Part shown: piece after piece, positions 21,110 to 33,400 of the stretch
Layout of the letters: every line of letters starts with the position of its first letter
Position numbering within the stretch: the first letter of the stretch is position 1
Origin: Euphorbia lathyris
Lineage: Eukaryota > Streptophyta > Magnoliopsida > Malpighiales > Euphorbiaceae
Assembly (NCBI RefSeq): GCF_963576675.1
Contig: NC_088913.1
Coordinates: 22,206,001 to 22,270,000 of the forward strand
DNA length: 64,000 bases
Direction: 5' to 3'
Position numbers and translations under genes: made by a program
The notes under the pieces: generated by a model
The model's database searches: none
Told to the model about the DNA's origin: nothing
What the model saw: only the letters and a program-made list of their open reading frames with translations

Positions 21110-21431
21110 GGGTTTGATTGGATATGGGGTTTAGATGGGTTAATAAGGGAAGGGTTAGTAAATATTGATAGAAACCCTTGTTTGAGAGGGGGAAGGGTTA
21201 GTAAGGATTTTTACAAACTAATGTTTGGAACACAAAAAAAAAAAAAGAAGGGTAAGGGTAATGGAGAGGTTTTGAAGGATTTTTTTAAGAAATTCCATCT
21301 AATTTTCAACCCACCAATTCGGTGGATTTTGAAGGGTTAGAAATTACTCTTCATTCCCCTTCTTTAACTTTCCCTATCCTTCTCTACCCTTCCTTTATTT
21401 ACCCTTCTCTACCCTTCATTCAATCAAGCCC
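21110..21431. mobile_element. PIF/Harbinger (Tourist-like) MITE, TTA TSD
   Basis: Starts GGGTTTGATTGG and ends TCAATCAAGCCC. It is flanked by TTA (21107-21109 and 21432-21434). The other duplicate has the uninterrupted site TTAGATACC near 7280. A 3 bp TTA TSD with GGG...CCC ends fits PIF/Harbinger. The interior repeats GGGTTAGTAA and ACCCTTC motifs. Confidence 0.9.
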
Positions 21432-21833
21432 TTAGATACCATTATTGATATTCTAGTCTTCTTCTTTTTCTTCTTAATATGAAGCCAAGACCAAAAATAG
21501 GGTATATGTCTTTACATTTCAAAATTCAACATTATAATTTTTAAAATATATACTTTATTAGCATAATGACTATTTTTAATCTTTAATTAAAATGACCACT
21601 TTAATAGGAGATAATCATTAATTGTTGAGCTAATGAAAATCATATTCTAAAAAACTTTAATTCTTGAAACTTTTGGTTTTGAGATTATTTAAGTGATGAT
21701 GTATTAAGAGAAAGAAATGTTTCTTTAGAAAGAAACTTGTGAAAAAAGGTGATTTGAAAATTCGAAAATACCGATTCAATGGATAATATAGTTTTAAACA
21801 ACTTTAATTATTGGACTTTTCATTTTAAAATCG

Positions 21834-22470
21834 TCATCTGTCATTTTTACTATATCCACAATAAAAAAATGAATTATGTTGATAAAAGGTAAAGTTCCCA
21901 TTTTGAAGTTGCATAATAAAAGTAAATGTAAAAGTTTTGGAGCTATGAGTACAAGGCACCATACAAGTCACATGAAAACTATCTTCTTTAACTAGCCACG
22001 GGTCTTGCTGCACATATACCAACCTTCCATCACCAATATGACACCTCAGACCAAGGCATACAAACTTCTCTAGAACTCTACACACTTCTCTAAACCACAT
22101 TAGCATTATTATCCAATTTAGAAGAAAGAAACTCTACACACTTCTCTAAACCACATTAGAATTATTATCCAATTTAGAAGAAAAAAAGGTATCATGGGGA
22201 AAATATTTGGCTTTGAATATTCTACTCACTAATGTGTGTGAATGATTAACGAAATTCCAACATTGTTTCCTGAGAAGTGAGAGATTGAAGATATACATGC
22301 CACAGAACCCTAGACCATCCAACTCACGCTTTTGACCCGACCGATTCCAATCAAACCAGTGAATCTTCCTACTCTCATCTTCCTTCGTACCTTCGAAGTA
22401 TATCTTTGCCTGCAATGGGAAGAAACTTCAGCCCCCAACTACTAAAAAATTTCACAAGCGTATCTTTTAG
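21834..22470 (-). pseudogene. L1-type LINE ORF2 remnant
   Basis: The minus-strand frames at 22415-22146 and 22106-21834 read KIHWFDWNRSGQKRELDGLG, FNLSLLRKQCW, VSRIFKAKYFP, then IGDGRLVYVQQDPWL. These are the conserved segments after the RT domain in plant L1 elements. The frame is broken between the two parts, and a 56 bp tandem duplication (22076-22187) falls in the break. Its counterpart is at 7830-9960. Confidence 0.85.
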
Positions 22471-22560
22471 GAAGGTAAAAATAGCCATTTTTTATATACA
22501 AATGTGAGAAAGAATCCGCACGTATCTACTAGTGTCCTGAAACCTTCATGTTTCCCCATT

Positions 22561-22685
22561 TTCGATTCTCAAACCATTTCCATCCATTATTTTTAATTTA
22601 TTAATCATCTCTATTCAACAAATTGATTGAGCATCGAGACTTTGATTAATTCAAAGTTTTATATGAAATAATCTTGATAACATTG
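22561..22685. other. Short spacer before the gypsy LTR
   Basis: AT-rich with no feature. The duplicated PR-1 segment ends just before it. Confidence 0.4.
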
Positions 22686-23181
22686 TGATATTATCCCAAG
22701 GATCAAAAGGGATATTCGCCTAGAGCGCTACGTGTTGATCACCTGATACCGGAGTATCACGGCGTATTGAGCAAAGAGATCCGACAGGCGGATCACCAAC
22801 ACCTCACCACTAGAGATCCGCGGGCGAACCTGTGAGGCGAATCGCAATAACCATTCAATCCGCTATTGAAACAGCTGAGCCGATCCCGCAATAAAGACCA
22901 TTAATAAGCAATCAATTTCCTAACGGACATGCTTAAAGGAAACCAGTAAACGCCATTAATGGAGCATTAATGGAGACTTTCTAGTTACTAAAGGTTACAA
23001 CTTCATGACTATATATAGCTAGTATCTCGATCTATCAAGGTACACATTCACTCACCCTTTGTCAATTCAATTTGCTCTCTTGTTCTTCTATACTGACTTT
23101 GGCATCGGAGCTTCCCCCCGTCGAACCCAACGACACCCCCACAGAGACGGAAGTCAATCGGAAATTCTCCACTAGTCATCA
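22686..23181 (+). mobile_element. 5' LTR of a Ty3/gypsy element
   Basis: Begins TGATATTATCCC and ends ACTAGTCATCA (TGAT...ATCA inverted ends, 496 bp). It contains a CTATATATAGC promoter-like stretch (about 23010). Directly after it, ATTGGTGCGGTGAACGTGG occupies the primer-binding-site position. Gag starts 64 bp on. The 3' LTR is absent from the window, so the ends rest on these signals only. Confidence 0.75.
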
Positions 23182-23244
23182 ATTGGTGCGGTGAACGTGG
23201 AGTCCTTAATCAAATAAAGGGTTTTTCGTTCAGGTTAAAAAGAT

Positions 23245-24970
23245 ATGACGAATGGAGAACAGAACCCCTCCTCGGGGATTGAAACACCATTGGTAACACC
23301 ATCAAGTCAACCTGAAACAAGCGTTGGACGCGTTGATATGAGCACTCCTGCGATGCAGGATGGAAGGAGTATGTTGCCGGATACATTCATTGAAACATGT
23401 GCAGGATCCATAGGAAGAGCGTTTGGCCCTGAGATGGAAAGACGCCTAAGGTCGTTCATGATAGTACCAGAGCTTCGGTGCACGAATCCTACGTCATCTC
23501 AATGGCAACAGGCCACTATAGGATCAAACACCCATAATTCTTCATTCTTCCAAGTTCAACCCACAGATTCCATGGTGACTACCACCGTAGCAGGTAATAA
23601 CCCGCCACTCAATCGGCAACTATTTTCTGATGGAACAGGAGGAAGTCGTAGGGATAACCAAACTCCCCCTGGGGGATCCACAGGCCAAGGGATAAATCTG
23701 GGCGGATCAGGTAATCCAAGCCGCCCGCGGTCGAGTCTCCCCGAAGGCGGATCAGAAGGTCGAAGGCACAAAAAGCGGAGAAAGGGGAAAAGCAGGCGGT
23801 CGAAATCACCTTCGCCCCCGAGACATAGATCTTCCCGTCGGGGTAGATCACCCCCATCTACTGGTCGTAGACAAAGCAAGAGGCTAGTAGAGACGCCACG
23901 TTCGGATAGGCCACTGCCACCACCAAACCAATGAGAGGATAGACACGTTCCTTCGGGAGGCCACGGAGGGGATAATGGCCAAGCTCCTCCTAGAGGACAG
24001 AGTGGTGGAGGTGGGCATTCGCCATCAGATCCATCGTCCGGGTCTAGCTCCTCATCTTCTCCAAGTAGATCTCCCCCTAGAAGACCACCGAGGGCGGGTC
24101 TAGAGAATTTTGATGATCGTGTTAGAGCTGCGGTGCTTCGCATTAATGAAGAGAATGCCCGATATAATCCATTCGCTAATCGTGCTTCGCCCTTTACAGC
24201 ATGGATCGAAGCTGAAGAAACGGAGAGGCATTTTAAAATACCTAATATACCTGTTTACATGGGTGCAGACAACCCGGAGGCCCATGCAAGAAAGTACTGA
24301 ATGTTGCTCAGCCTTAACCGTGCAAGTCAGGCGGTCTTATGCCGGATGTTTATCACCACCTTAGGAGGCCCCGCCTACGATTGGTTCCAATCTTTACCTC
24401 CCGGATCAATCGACAGCTGGGATCAATTGAGTAGAGAGTTTTGTGCTAAATTCGCCGGATGTATTCCTCTAGTGGTCAAGTCACGGAAGCTTTTTGAATT
24501 AAAGCAGAAGGCGAATGAACCCCTTCGAGAGTATGTAGACAATTTCAACAAATTGTGTATACGAATTGTTGATGTGGATGTCTCCATGGCAGCGGAGGCT
24601 CTAGCGAAAAATACCATGTGTAAAAGCTTGCAGGAAGATTTAATTCGGAAGAAGCCCATAAGTATGGCAGAATTAATTGAAAGATGCAAGGACTTCATGG
24701 AGGTAGATGACATTCACAGAGAGTCATTGTCTCCGCCCAAGAAGGACAGAGGTGAATCTCGCCATCGAGATAAGGAGAAAGACAAGCACCAGGACTCATC
24801 CTCTAGAGGTCGGCGAAGAGGCTCTAAGAACAAATCGGCATTTGTGTCGACATTTACGCCGCTCAATGCCTCTAAAAGCGAAGTGCTCATGTGGATTGAG
24901 AATAGTCAGCACAAGCGGAACATTTCATACCCCGAACCAAAAGGGGGGAGTACACCAACACCGGGAAAAA
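23245..24970 (+). pseudogene. Ty3/gypsy gag, decayed
   Basis: One frame runs from ATG 23245 through two in-frame TGA stops (23932-23934 and 24298-24300) to about 24970. The N-terminus is Ser/Pro/Arg-rich. The retrotransposon gag core follows the second stop: a GGPAYDWFQSLPPGSIDSW stretch, then REFCAKF, LFELKQ and LREYVDNFN. Then comes a Lys/Arg-rich basic tail. A single-base indel near 24965 shifts the frame into the next part, which starts KYHRKNGHDTDACWEL, the short zinc-binding-like motif of Tat-type gypsy elements. Both TGA codons could come from C-to-T or G-to-A changes of CGA and TGG, as expected from methylation-driven decay. Confidence 0.9.
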
Positions 24971-26471
24971 TCCCAAAAATTATTCCAAATACCATAGGAA
25001 GAATGGCCATGACACGGACGCATGCTGGGAATTATCCAGAGAGATAGAAAGGCTTATCGAAAGAGGAAAGTTAGACCGGTTCGTCCAAAATGATGGCAAG
25101 AAGGGAGACGGTGATAGATCCAGAGATGATCAGAAGAAGAAGGCAAAAGGGACCATCAATGTCATAGCAGGCGGACCTGGGTACCAACCTGTGTTGAAAA
25201 AGGCAAAAACCACTGCTCTAGACAGGGCATCACTTAATCGCCCTTTTGCGGATACCGGTCCGGAGATCTCTCCTCATGCAGATGCCCTGGTCATTACTAT
25301 GATGGTGGAAGGCTGGGAGATGAAAAGAGTGATGATTGATACTGGGAGTTCATGCAATGTCATCACAAGAGGAGCATTTTCCAAACTCATGATCGACCCA
25401 ATCCAAGTGGAAACCACCATAGTGGACATTCTGGGAGTAACAGGACACACCATCCAAATAAAGGGCCAGGTAACATTAGATTGTGAGTTAGCGGATGAAG
25501 ATCAAATTTGGAAAGGAGATCTGGAATTTTCCATCCTAGATGGTTAGTTACCTTACAATATCATCCTTGGGCGACCCTTTATCTCCGAAGCTGCAACCCT
25601 TATCTCCATACGCCACTTAACTCTTTACATCCCCACGGCCAAGGGAGGTGTAATGATCAGAGGAAGCCAAAAAGTGGCTCAAGAGACGTATTCGGCATCG
25701 TTAATGATTCTCCCACTGTCTAAAGATGAGGACGAGGAAGAACTTGTCACAATGGCCTTGGGCGAAACGGAGATGTACCTCATGGCGGATGAAAAACAGG
25801 TACAGATGGCTAAAGGGCTCAAGGGAGAAATTAAGGAAGCTATCACCAAGGTTCTCCATGAGCCAGAAGATGTCTTTGCGTGGAAAGATGAGATTCTCCC
25901 CGGGATTAGTCCAGATGTGATCACTCACAAACTCAACATCGATAAAGACGCGGTACCGGTGGCCCAAAAACGAAGAAACCATGGCCCTGAGAGGCAGAAG
26001 GTGATAGAAGAAGAGATCACCAAGCTCAAACGGGCGGATGCCATCGAAGAGGTACTTTATACACAATGGCTGGCGAATGTGGCTCTAGTCAAGAAAGCGG
26101 GCGGATCATACCGCATGTGTATTGACTTTACAGATCTCAACAAAGCTTGTCCCAAAGACAACTACCCCTTGCCATGTATTGATATCCTAGTATATGGAAC
26201 CGTGGAACACGCCATGTACTCCTTCACCGACGTGAAGTCGAGTTATCACCAGATCCCAATGGAGCCTTCAGATAGGATCAAAACTTCGTTCGTGACTCAC
26301 CAAGCCACCTATTGCTTCAAAGTCATGCCCTTTGGGCTTAAGAACGCGGGTGCAACCTATCAACGGATGATGAATAAAATATTCGCAGAAAGCAAAGGTG
26401 AAAACTTTTCTGTCTATGTGGACGATATGATCGTCAAAAGTACCACTGTAGAGAAGCATGCGGATATATAA
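24965..26471 (+). pseudogene. Ty3/gypsy protease and partial reverse transcriptase
   Basis: The frame is open except for a TAG at 25545-25547. The protease has active site MIDTGSSCNVI and closing motif YNIILGRPFIS. The RT follows with YRMCIDFTDLNKACPKDNYP, SSYHQIPM, MPFGLKNAGATYQRMMN and the catalytic YVDDM. It stops 15 residues after YVDD, at the satellite boundary: the RT thumb, RNase H, integrase and 3' LTR are missing. The CPKDNYPLP and GLKNAGATYQRMMN forms point to the Tat lineage. The element is dead and is best read as cut by the rearrangement that placed the satellite here. Confidence 0.93.
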
Positions 26472-27604
26472 AAAAAAGGTTTTATTGCCTTGCGTAGGCT
26501 TAAATAACGTACCATAACGTGAATAATTAAGTAATAATCACGATATCCATATAATAATATAGCTTTTTTAACTTTTATTTGAAGTCATGCAACCTTATCG
26601 TAATAATCAAGTAATAATTAAGTAATAATCACTAGCTCCATAAAAAAACTCCCTAGGGTTTCTCAGCTCATTAATTAAACGATTATGTTCTATATTCATC
26701 TAATAATATTTTTATTTTTATTTTGAGGTCACGAAACCTTATCGTAACCTAACACCATCGGGCTTCACATATCTTTGTCTGACTAATTAAGTAATAATCA
26801 CGATAGCCATACAAAAGTCCCTAGGGTTTCTCAGCTCGTTATTCGGACGATTGTGTTCTATATTTATTTTATCAATCATTTATCTAATAATATATATTTT
26901 TTTAAGATTTTGAGGTCATTAAACCTTATCGTAACCTAACACCGTCGTACTTAACGTATCTTTGTTTGAATAATTAAGTAATAATCACGATATACATACA
27001 AAAGTCCCTAGGGTTTCTCAGCTCATTATTCGAACGATTGTGTTCTATATTTATTTTATCAATCATTTATCAAATAATATATATATATTTTTTAATTTTG
27101 AGGTCATGAAACCTTATCGTAACCTAACAACGTCGTACTTAACGTATCTTTGTGTGAATAATTAAGTAATACTCATGATCTCCATACAGAAGTCCCTAGG
27201 GTTTCTCAGCTCGTTAATTGAACGATTGTGTTCTATATTCTACATTTATCAAACATTTTTTTGTATCATTATTTATAAAAAAAATTTAATTGGAATTTAA
27301 TCACTGTGAATGTAAAAAATAATCAAATGTATATTGTCCCCTCCTCATATTCAAAGTTAAAAAAATAAATCTAAAAATATTATAGTAGTAGTATTTTATT
27401 TAGGTTTTCTTAGCTTGGTTTGTTAATCAATTGGTGTTACTATTAATTAATTGCTCCCTTACCTCAAAATTCGAATGCATTAATTTCACAAATACATTAA
27501 ATGCAAATCAGAACGCATCCATATGAAACGTGTTCATTAATTCATAAAGGAAGACGTCTTATACTAAAGAGTAAAATAATATAAGTGAACTTATGAGGAA
27601 AAAA

Positions 27605-27680
27605 ATTGCCAACAAGGGGACTTGAAACAGTGACCCAAGGATTCATGAGGACGTGTTATACCAACAGATCTACGATTAAT
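27605..27680 (-). ncRNA. tRNA-like cassette T1 (possible Pol III unit), repeated in each block
   Basis: On the minus strand: a box A-like CTGTTGGTATAACACG, a box B-like GTTTCAAGTCCCC (GTTTCGAGTCCCC in other copies), then a T-run directly after. Other copies lie at about 30018-30093, 33429-33505, 38890-38966 and 41812-41887. The arms do not pair as a real tRNA should, so a SINE-like or decayed tRNA origin is more likely than a tRNA gene. Transcription is not shown. Confidence 0.5.
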
Positions 27681-27881
27681 GACTGTCGTAAAAAATAGCA
27701 CGGATATAACAAGAAAAACCTTCATACGTACACTCACAAATATATTAGATTGTTTCAATTGCAATTAATGTTCAAATCTTTTTTTTTCTATTAATATTTA
27801 TTATTTCGGCATATGGAAAAAGTTGCATACATTTTGACATTATGGTTGTTCAAATTTAATTAAAATAAAAATTTATAAAAT

Positions 27882-27959
27882 TTGCTAAGAAGGGGAATTG
27901 AACACATGACCTTAAGATTGAAGGGGAGTCACTATACCATCAGGACAACGAGCTATTTC
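27882..27959 (-). ncRNA. tRNA-like cassette T2 (possible Pol III unit), repeated in each block
   Basis: On the minus strand: TTGTCCTGATGGTATAGTG (box A-like), then GTGTTCAATTCCCC (GTGTTCGATTCCCC in other copies, box B-like), then TTTT within about 10 bases. Copies lie near 30296-30371, 33711-33787, 37026-37105, 39170-39248 and 42090-42166. Stem pairing is poor, so it is not a functional tRNA. Confidence 0.5.
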
Positions 27960-28066
27960 TGTTTATGCTTACACCGATTTATCTAAGGCGACTTTTTAAT
28001 TCCTTTTGTTTTAATAATATTTTCTTTATTTCATGTGCAATTAAGGTCTTATTGCCTTCTATATAA

Positions 28067-30477
28067 AAAAAAGGGTTTATTGCCTTGCGTAGGCTTAAAT
28101 AACGTACCATAACGTGAATAATTAAGTAATAATCACGATATCCATATAATAATATAGCTTTTTTAACTTTTATTTGAAGTCATGCAACCTTATCGTAATA
28201 ATCAAGTAATAATTAAGTAATAATCACTAGCTCCATAAAAAACTCCCTAGGGTTTCTCAGCTCGTTAATTAAAGGATTATGTTCTATATTCATCTAATAA
28301 TTATTTTTTTTTAATTTTGAGGTCACGAAACCTTATCGTAACCTAACACCATCGGGCTTGACATATCTTTGTCTGACTAATTAAGTAATAATCACGATAG
28401 CCATACAAAAGTCCCTAGGGTTTCTCAGCTTGTTATTCGGACGATTGTGTTCTATATTTATTTTATCAATCATTTATCTAATAATATATATATTTTTAAG
28501 ATTTTGAGGTCATGAAACCTTATCGTAACCTAACACCGTCGTACTTAACGTATCTTTGTTTGAATAATTAAGTAATAATCACGATATACGTACAAAAGTC
28601 CCTAGGGTTTCTCAGCTCATTATTCGAACGATTGTGTTCTATATCCATATAATAATATAGCTTTTTTAACTTTTATTTGAAGTCATGAAACCTTATCGTA
28701 ATAATCAAGCAATAATTAAGTAATAATCACTAGCTCCATAAAAAAACTCCCTAGGGTTTCTCAGCTCGTTAATTAAACGATTATGTTCTATATTCATCTA
28801 ATAATATTTTTATTTTAATTTTGAGGTCACGAAACCTTATCGTAACCTGACACCATCGGGCTTGACAAATCTTGGTCTGACTAATTAAGTAATAATCACG
28901 ATATCCATACAAAAGTCCCTACGGTTTCTCAGCTCGTTATTCGGACGATTGTGTTCTATATTTATTTTATCAATCATTTATCTAATAATATATATTTTTT
29001 AAAATTTTGAGGTCATGAAACCTTATCGTAACCTAACACTATCGTACTTAACGTATCTTTGTTTGAATAATTAAGTAATAATCACGATATACATACAAAA
29101 GTCCCTAGGGTTTCTCAGCTCATTATTCGAACGATTGTGTTCTATATCCATATAATAATATAGCTTTTTTAACTTTTATTTGAAGTCATGAAACCTTATC
29201 GTAATAATCAAGTAATAATTAAGTAATAATCACTAGGTCCATAAAAAACTCCCTAGGGTTTCTCAGCTCGTTAATTAAACGATTATGTTCTATATTCATC
29301 TAATAATATTTTTATTTTAATTTTAAGGTCACGAAACCTTATCGTAACCTAAAACCATCGGGCTTGACATATCTTGGTCTGACTAATTAACTAATAATCA
29401 CGATATCCATACAAAAGTCCCTAGGGTTTCTCAGCTCGTTTTTCGGACTATTGTGTTCTATATTTCTTTTATCAATCATTTATCTAATAATATATATATA
29501 TTTTTTTTAATTTTGAGGTCATGAAACCTTATCGTAACCTAACACCGTCGTACTTAACGTATCTTTGTGTGAATAATTAAGTAATACTCATGATCTCCAT
29601 ACAAAAGTCCCTAGGGTTTCTCAGCTCGTTAATTGAACGATTGTGTTCTATATTCTACATTTATCAAACATTTTTTTGTATCATTATTTATAAAAAAAAT
29701 TTAATTGGAATTTAATCACTGTGAATGTAAAAAATAATCAAATGTATATTGTCCCTCCTCATATTCAAAGTCAAAAAAATAAATCTAAAAATATTATAGT
29801 AGTAGTATTTTATTTAGGTTTTCTTAGCTTGGTTTGTTAATCAATTGGTGTTACTATTAATTAATTGCTCCCTTACCTCAAAATTCGAATGCATTAATTT
29901 CATAAATACATTAAATGCAAATCAGAACGCATCCATATGAAACGTGTTCATTAATTCATAAAGGAAAACGTCTTATACTAAAGAGTAAAATAATATAAGT
30001 AAACTTATGAGAAAAAAATTGCCAACAAGGGGACTCGAAACAGTGATCCAAGGATTCATGTGGACGTGTTATACCAACAGATATACGATTAATGACTGTC
30101 GTAAAAAATAGCACGTATATAACAAAGAAAACCTTCATACGTACACTCACAAATATATTAGATTGTTTCAATTGCAATTAATGTTCAAATCTTTTTTTTT
30201 CTATTAATATTTATTATTTCGGCATATGGAAAAAGTTGCATACATTTTGACATTATGGTTGTTCAAATTTAATTAAAATAAAAATTTATAAAATTTGCTG
30301 AAAAGGGGAATCGAACACATGACCTTAAGATTCAAGGGGAGTCACTATACCATCAGGATAATGAGCTATTTCTATTTATGCTTACACCGATTTATCTAAG
30401 GCGACTTTTTAATTCCTTTTGTTTTAATAATATTTTCTTTATTTCATGTGCAATTAAGGTCTTATTGCCTTCTATAT
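28067..30477. repeat. Satellite block II (9 monomers + tail)
   Basis: Monomer marks at 28245, 28413, 28600, 28749, 28917, 29103, 29251, 29419 and 29609. The spacings repeat as about 168, 187, 149, so three monomer types make a trimer of about 505 bp. The last monomer type (ending ACGATTGTGTTCTATATTCT) always borders the tail. The tail (about 29660-30477) matches block I, but the palindrome is mutated (AAACGTCTT). Confidence 0.95.
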
Positions 30478-33400
30478 AAAAAAAAAGGGTTTATTGCCTT
30501 GCGTAGGCTTAAATAACGTACCATAACGTGAATAATTAAGTAATAATCACGATATCCATATAATAATATAGCTTTTTTAACTTTTATTTGAAGTCATGCA
30601 ACCTTATCGTAATAATCAAGTAATAATTAAGTAATAATCACTAGCTCCATAAAAAACTCCCTAGGGTTTCTTAGCTCGTTAATTAAACGATTATGTTCTA
30701 TATTCATCTAATAATATTTTTATTTTAATTTTAAGGTCACGAAACCTTATCGTAACCTAACACCATCGGGCTTGACATATCTTTGTCTGACTAATTAAGT
30801 AATAATCACGATAGCCATACAAAAGTCCCTAGGGTTTCTCAGCTCGTTATTCGGACGATTGTGTTCTATATTTATTTTATCAATCATTTATCTAATAATA
30901 TATATATTTTTTAAAATTTTGAGGTCATGAAACCTTATCGTAACCTAACATCGTCGTACTTAACGTATCTTTGTTTGAATAATTAAGTAATAATCACGAT
31001 ATACATACAAAAGTCCCTAGGGTTTCTCAGCTCATTATTCGAATGATTGTGTTCTATATCCATATAATAATATAGCTTTTTTAACTTTTATTTGAAGTCA
31101 TAAAACCTTATCGTAATAATCAAGTAATAATTAAGTAATAATCACTAGCTCCATAAAAAACTCCCTAGGGTTTCTCAGCTCGTTAATTAAACGATTATGT
31201 TCTATATTCATCTAATAATATTTTTATTTTAATTTTGAGGTCACGAAACCTTATCGTAACCTAACACCATCGGGCTTGACATATCTTGGTCTGACTAATT
31301 AAGTAATAATCACGATATCCATACAAAAGTCCCTAGGGTTTCTCAGCTCGTTATTCGGACGATTGTGTTCTATATTTATTTTATCAATCATTTATCTAAT
31401 AATATATATATTTTTAAAATTTTGAGGTCATGAAACCTTATCGTAACCTAACACCGTCGTACTTAACGTATCTTTGTTTGAATAATTAAGTAATAATCAC
31501 GATATACATACAAAAGTCCCTAGGGTTTCTCAGCTCATTATTCGAACGATTGTGTTCTATATCCATATAATAATATAGTTTTTTTAACTTTTATTTGAAG
31601 TCATGCAACCTTATCGTAATAATCAAGTAATAATTAAGTAATAATCACTAGCTCCATAAAAAAACTCCCTAGGGTTTCTTAGCTCGTTAATTAAACGATT
31701 ATGTTCTATATTCATCTAATAATATTTTTATTTTAATTTTGAGGTCACGAAACCTTATCGTAACCTAACACCATCGGGTTTGACATATCTTTGTCTGACT
31801 AATTAAGTAATAATCACGATAGCCATACAAAAGTCCCTAGGGTTTCTCAGCTCGTTATTCGGACGATTGTGTTCTATATTTATTTTATCAATCATTTATC
31901 TAATAATATATATATTTTTTAAAATTTTGAGGTCATGAAACCTTATCGTAACCTAACATCGTCGTACTTAACGTATCTTTGTTTGAATAATTAAGTAATA
32001 ATCACGATATACATACAAAAGTCCCTAGGGTTTCCCAGCTCATTATTCGAATGATTGTGTTCTATATCCATATAATAATATAGCTTTTTTAACTTTTATT
32101 TGAAGTCATGAAACCTTATCGTAATAATTAAGTAATAATCACTAGCTCCATAAAAAACTCCCTAGGGTTTCTCAGCTCGTTAATTAAACGATTATGTTCT
32201 ATATTCATCTAATAATATTTTTATTTTAATTTTGAGGTCACGAAACCTTATCGTAACCTAACACCATCGGGCTTGACATATCTTGGTCTGACTAATTAAG
32301 TAATAATCACGATATCCATACAAAAGTCCCTAGGGTTTCTCACCTCGTTATTCGGACGATTGTGTTCTATATTTATTTTATCAATCATTTATCTAATAAT
32401 ATATATTTTTTTAAAATTTTGAGGTCATGAAACCTTATCGTAACCTAACACCGTCGTACTTAACGTATCTTTGTTTGAATAATTAAGTAATAATCACGAT
32501 ATACATACAAAAGTCCCTAGGGTTTCTCAGCTCATTATTCGAACGATTGTGTTCTATATCCATATAATAATATAGCTTTTTTAACTTTTATTTGAAGTCA
32601 TGAAACCTTATCGTAATAATCAAGCAATAATTAAGTGATAATCACTAGCTCCATAAAAAACTCCCTAGGGTTTCTCAGCTCGTTAATTAAACGATTATGT
32701 TCTATATTCATCTAATAATATTTTTATTTTAATTTTGAGGTCACGAAACCTTATCGTAACCTAAAACCATCGGGCTTGACATATCTTGGTCTGACTAATT
32801 AAGTAATAATCACGATATCCATACAAAAGTCCCTAGGGTTTCTCAGCTCGTTATTCGGACGATTGTGTTCTATATTTATTTTATCAATCATTTATCTAAT
32901 AATATATATATATTTTTTAATTTTGAGGTCATGAAACCTTATCGTAACCTAACACCGTCGTACTTAACGTATCTTTGTGTGAATAATTAAGTAATACTCA
33001 TGATCTCCATACAAAAGTCCCTAGGGTTTCTCAGCTCGTTAATTGAACGATTGTGTTCTATATTCTACATTTATCAAACATTTTTTTGTATCATTATTTA
33101 TAAAAAAAAATTTAATTGGAATTTAATCACTGTGAATGTAAAAAATAATCAAATGTATATTGTCCCCTCCTCATATTCAAAGTTAAAAAAATAAATCTAA
33201 AAATATTATAGTAGTAGTATTTTATTTAGGTTTTCTTAGCTTGGTTTGTTAATCAATTGGTGTTACTATTAATTAATTGCTTCCTTACCTCAAAATTCGA
33301 ATGCATTAATTTCACAAATACATTAAATGCAAATCAGAACGCATCCATATGAAACGTGTTCATTAAGTCATAAAGGAAGACGTCTTATACTAAAGAGTAA

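Larger units (their letters stand above)
19411..22560. repeat. Segmental duplication, copy B (carries PR-1 gene 3)
   Basis: Collinear with 5422-9960. Specific to this copy are the MITE at 21110-21431 and a 56 bp tandem duplication (units from 22076 and 22132). It lacks the solo LTR and one minisatellite unit of copy A. Confidence 0.93.
26468..28066. repeat. Satellite block I (4 monomers + tail)
   Basis: Monomers marked by CCCTAGGGTTTCTCAGCT start their marks at 26651, 26819, 27006 and 27194, spacing 168, 187, 188. A non-monomer tail (about 27256-28066) holds GACGTC (27553-27558) and two antisense tRNA-like cassettes (about 27605-27680 and 27882-27959). The next block begins with the same head, TTTATTGCCTTGCGTAGGC. 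Confidence 0.95.

Noticed and set aside
23556..24143. 195-codon minus-strand ORF
   Set aside because: Antisense shadow of the gag frame, low complexity.
29956..30177. Minus-strand ORF (also at 38831-39052) as a conserved protein
   Set aside because: It lies in the non-coding satellite tail across a tRNA-like cassette. Its conservation follows from block duplication.
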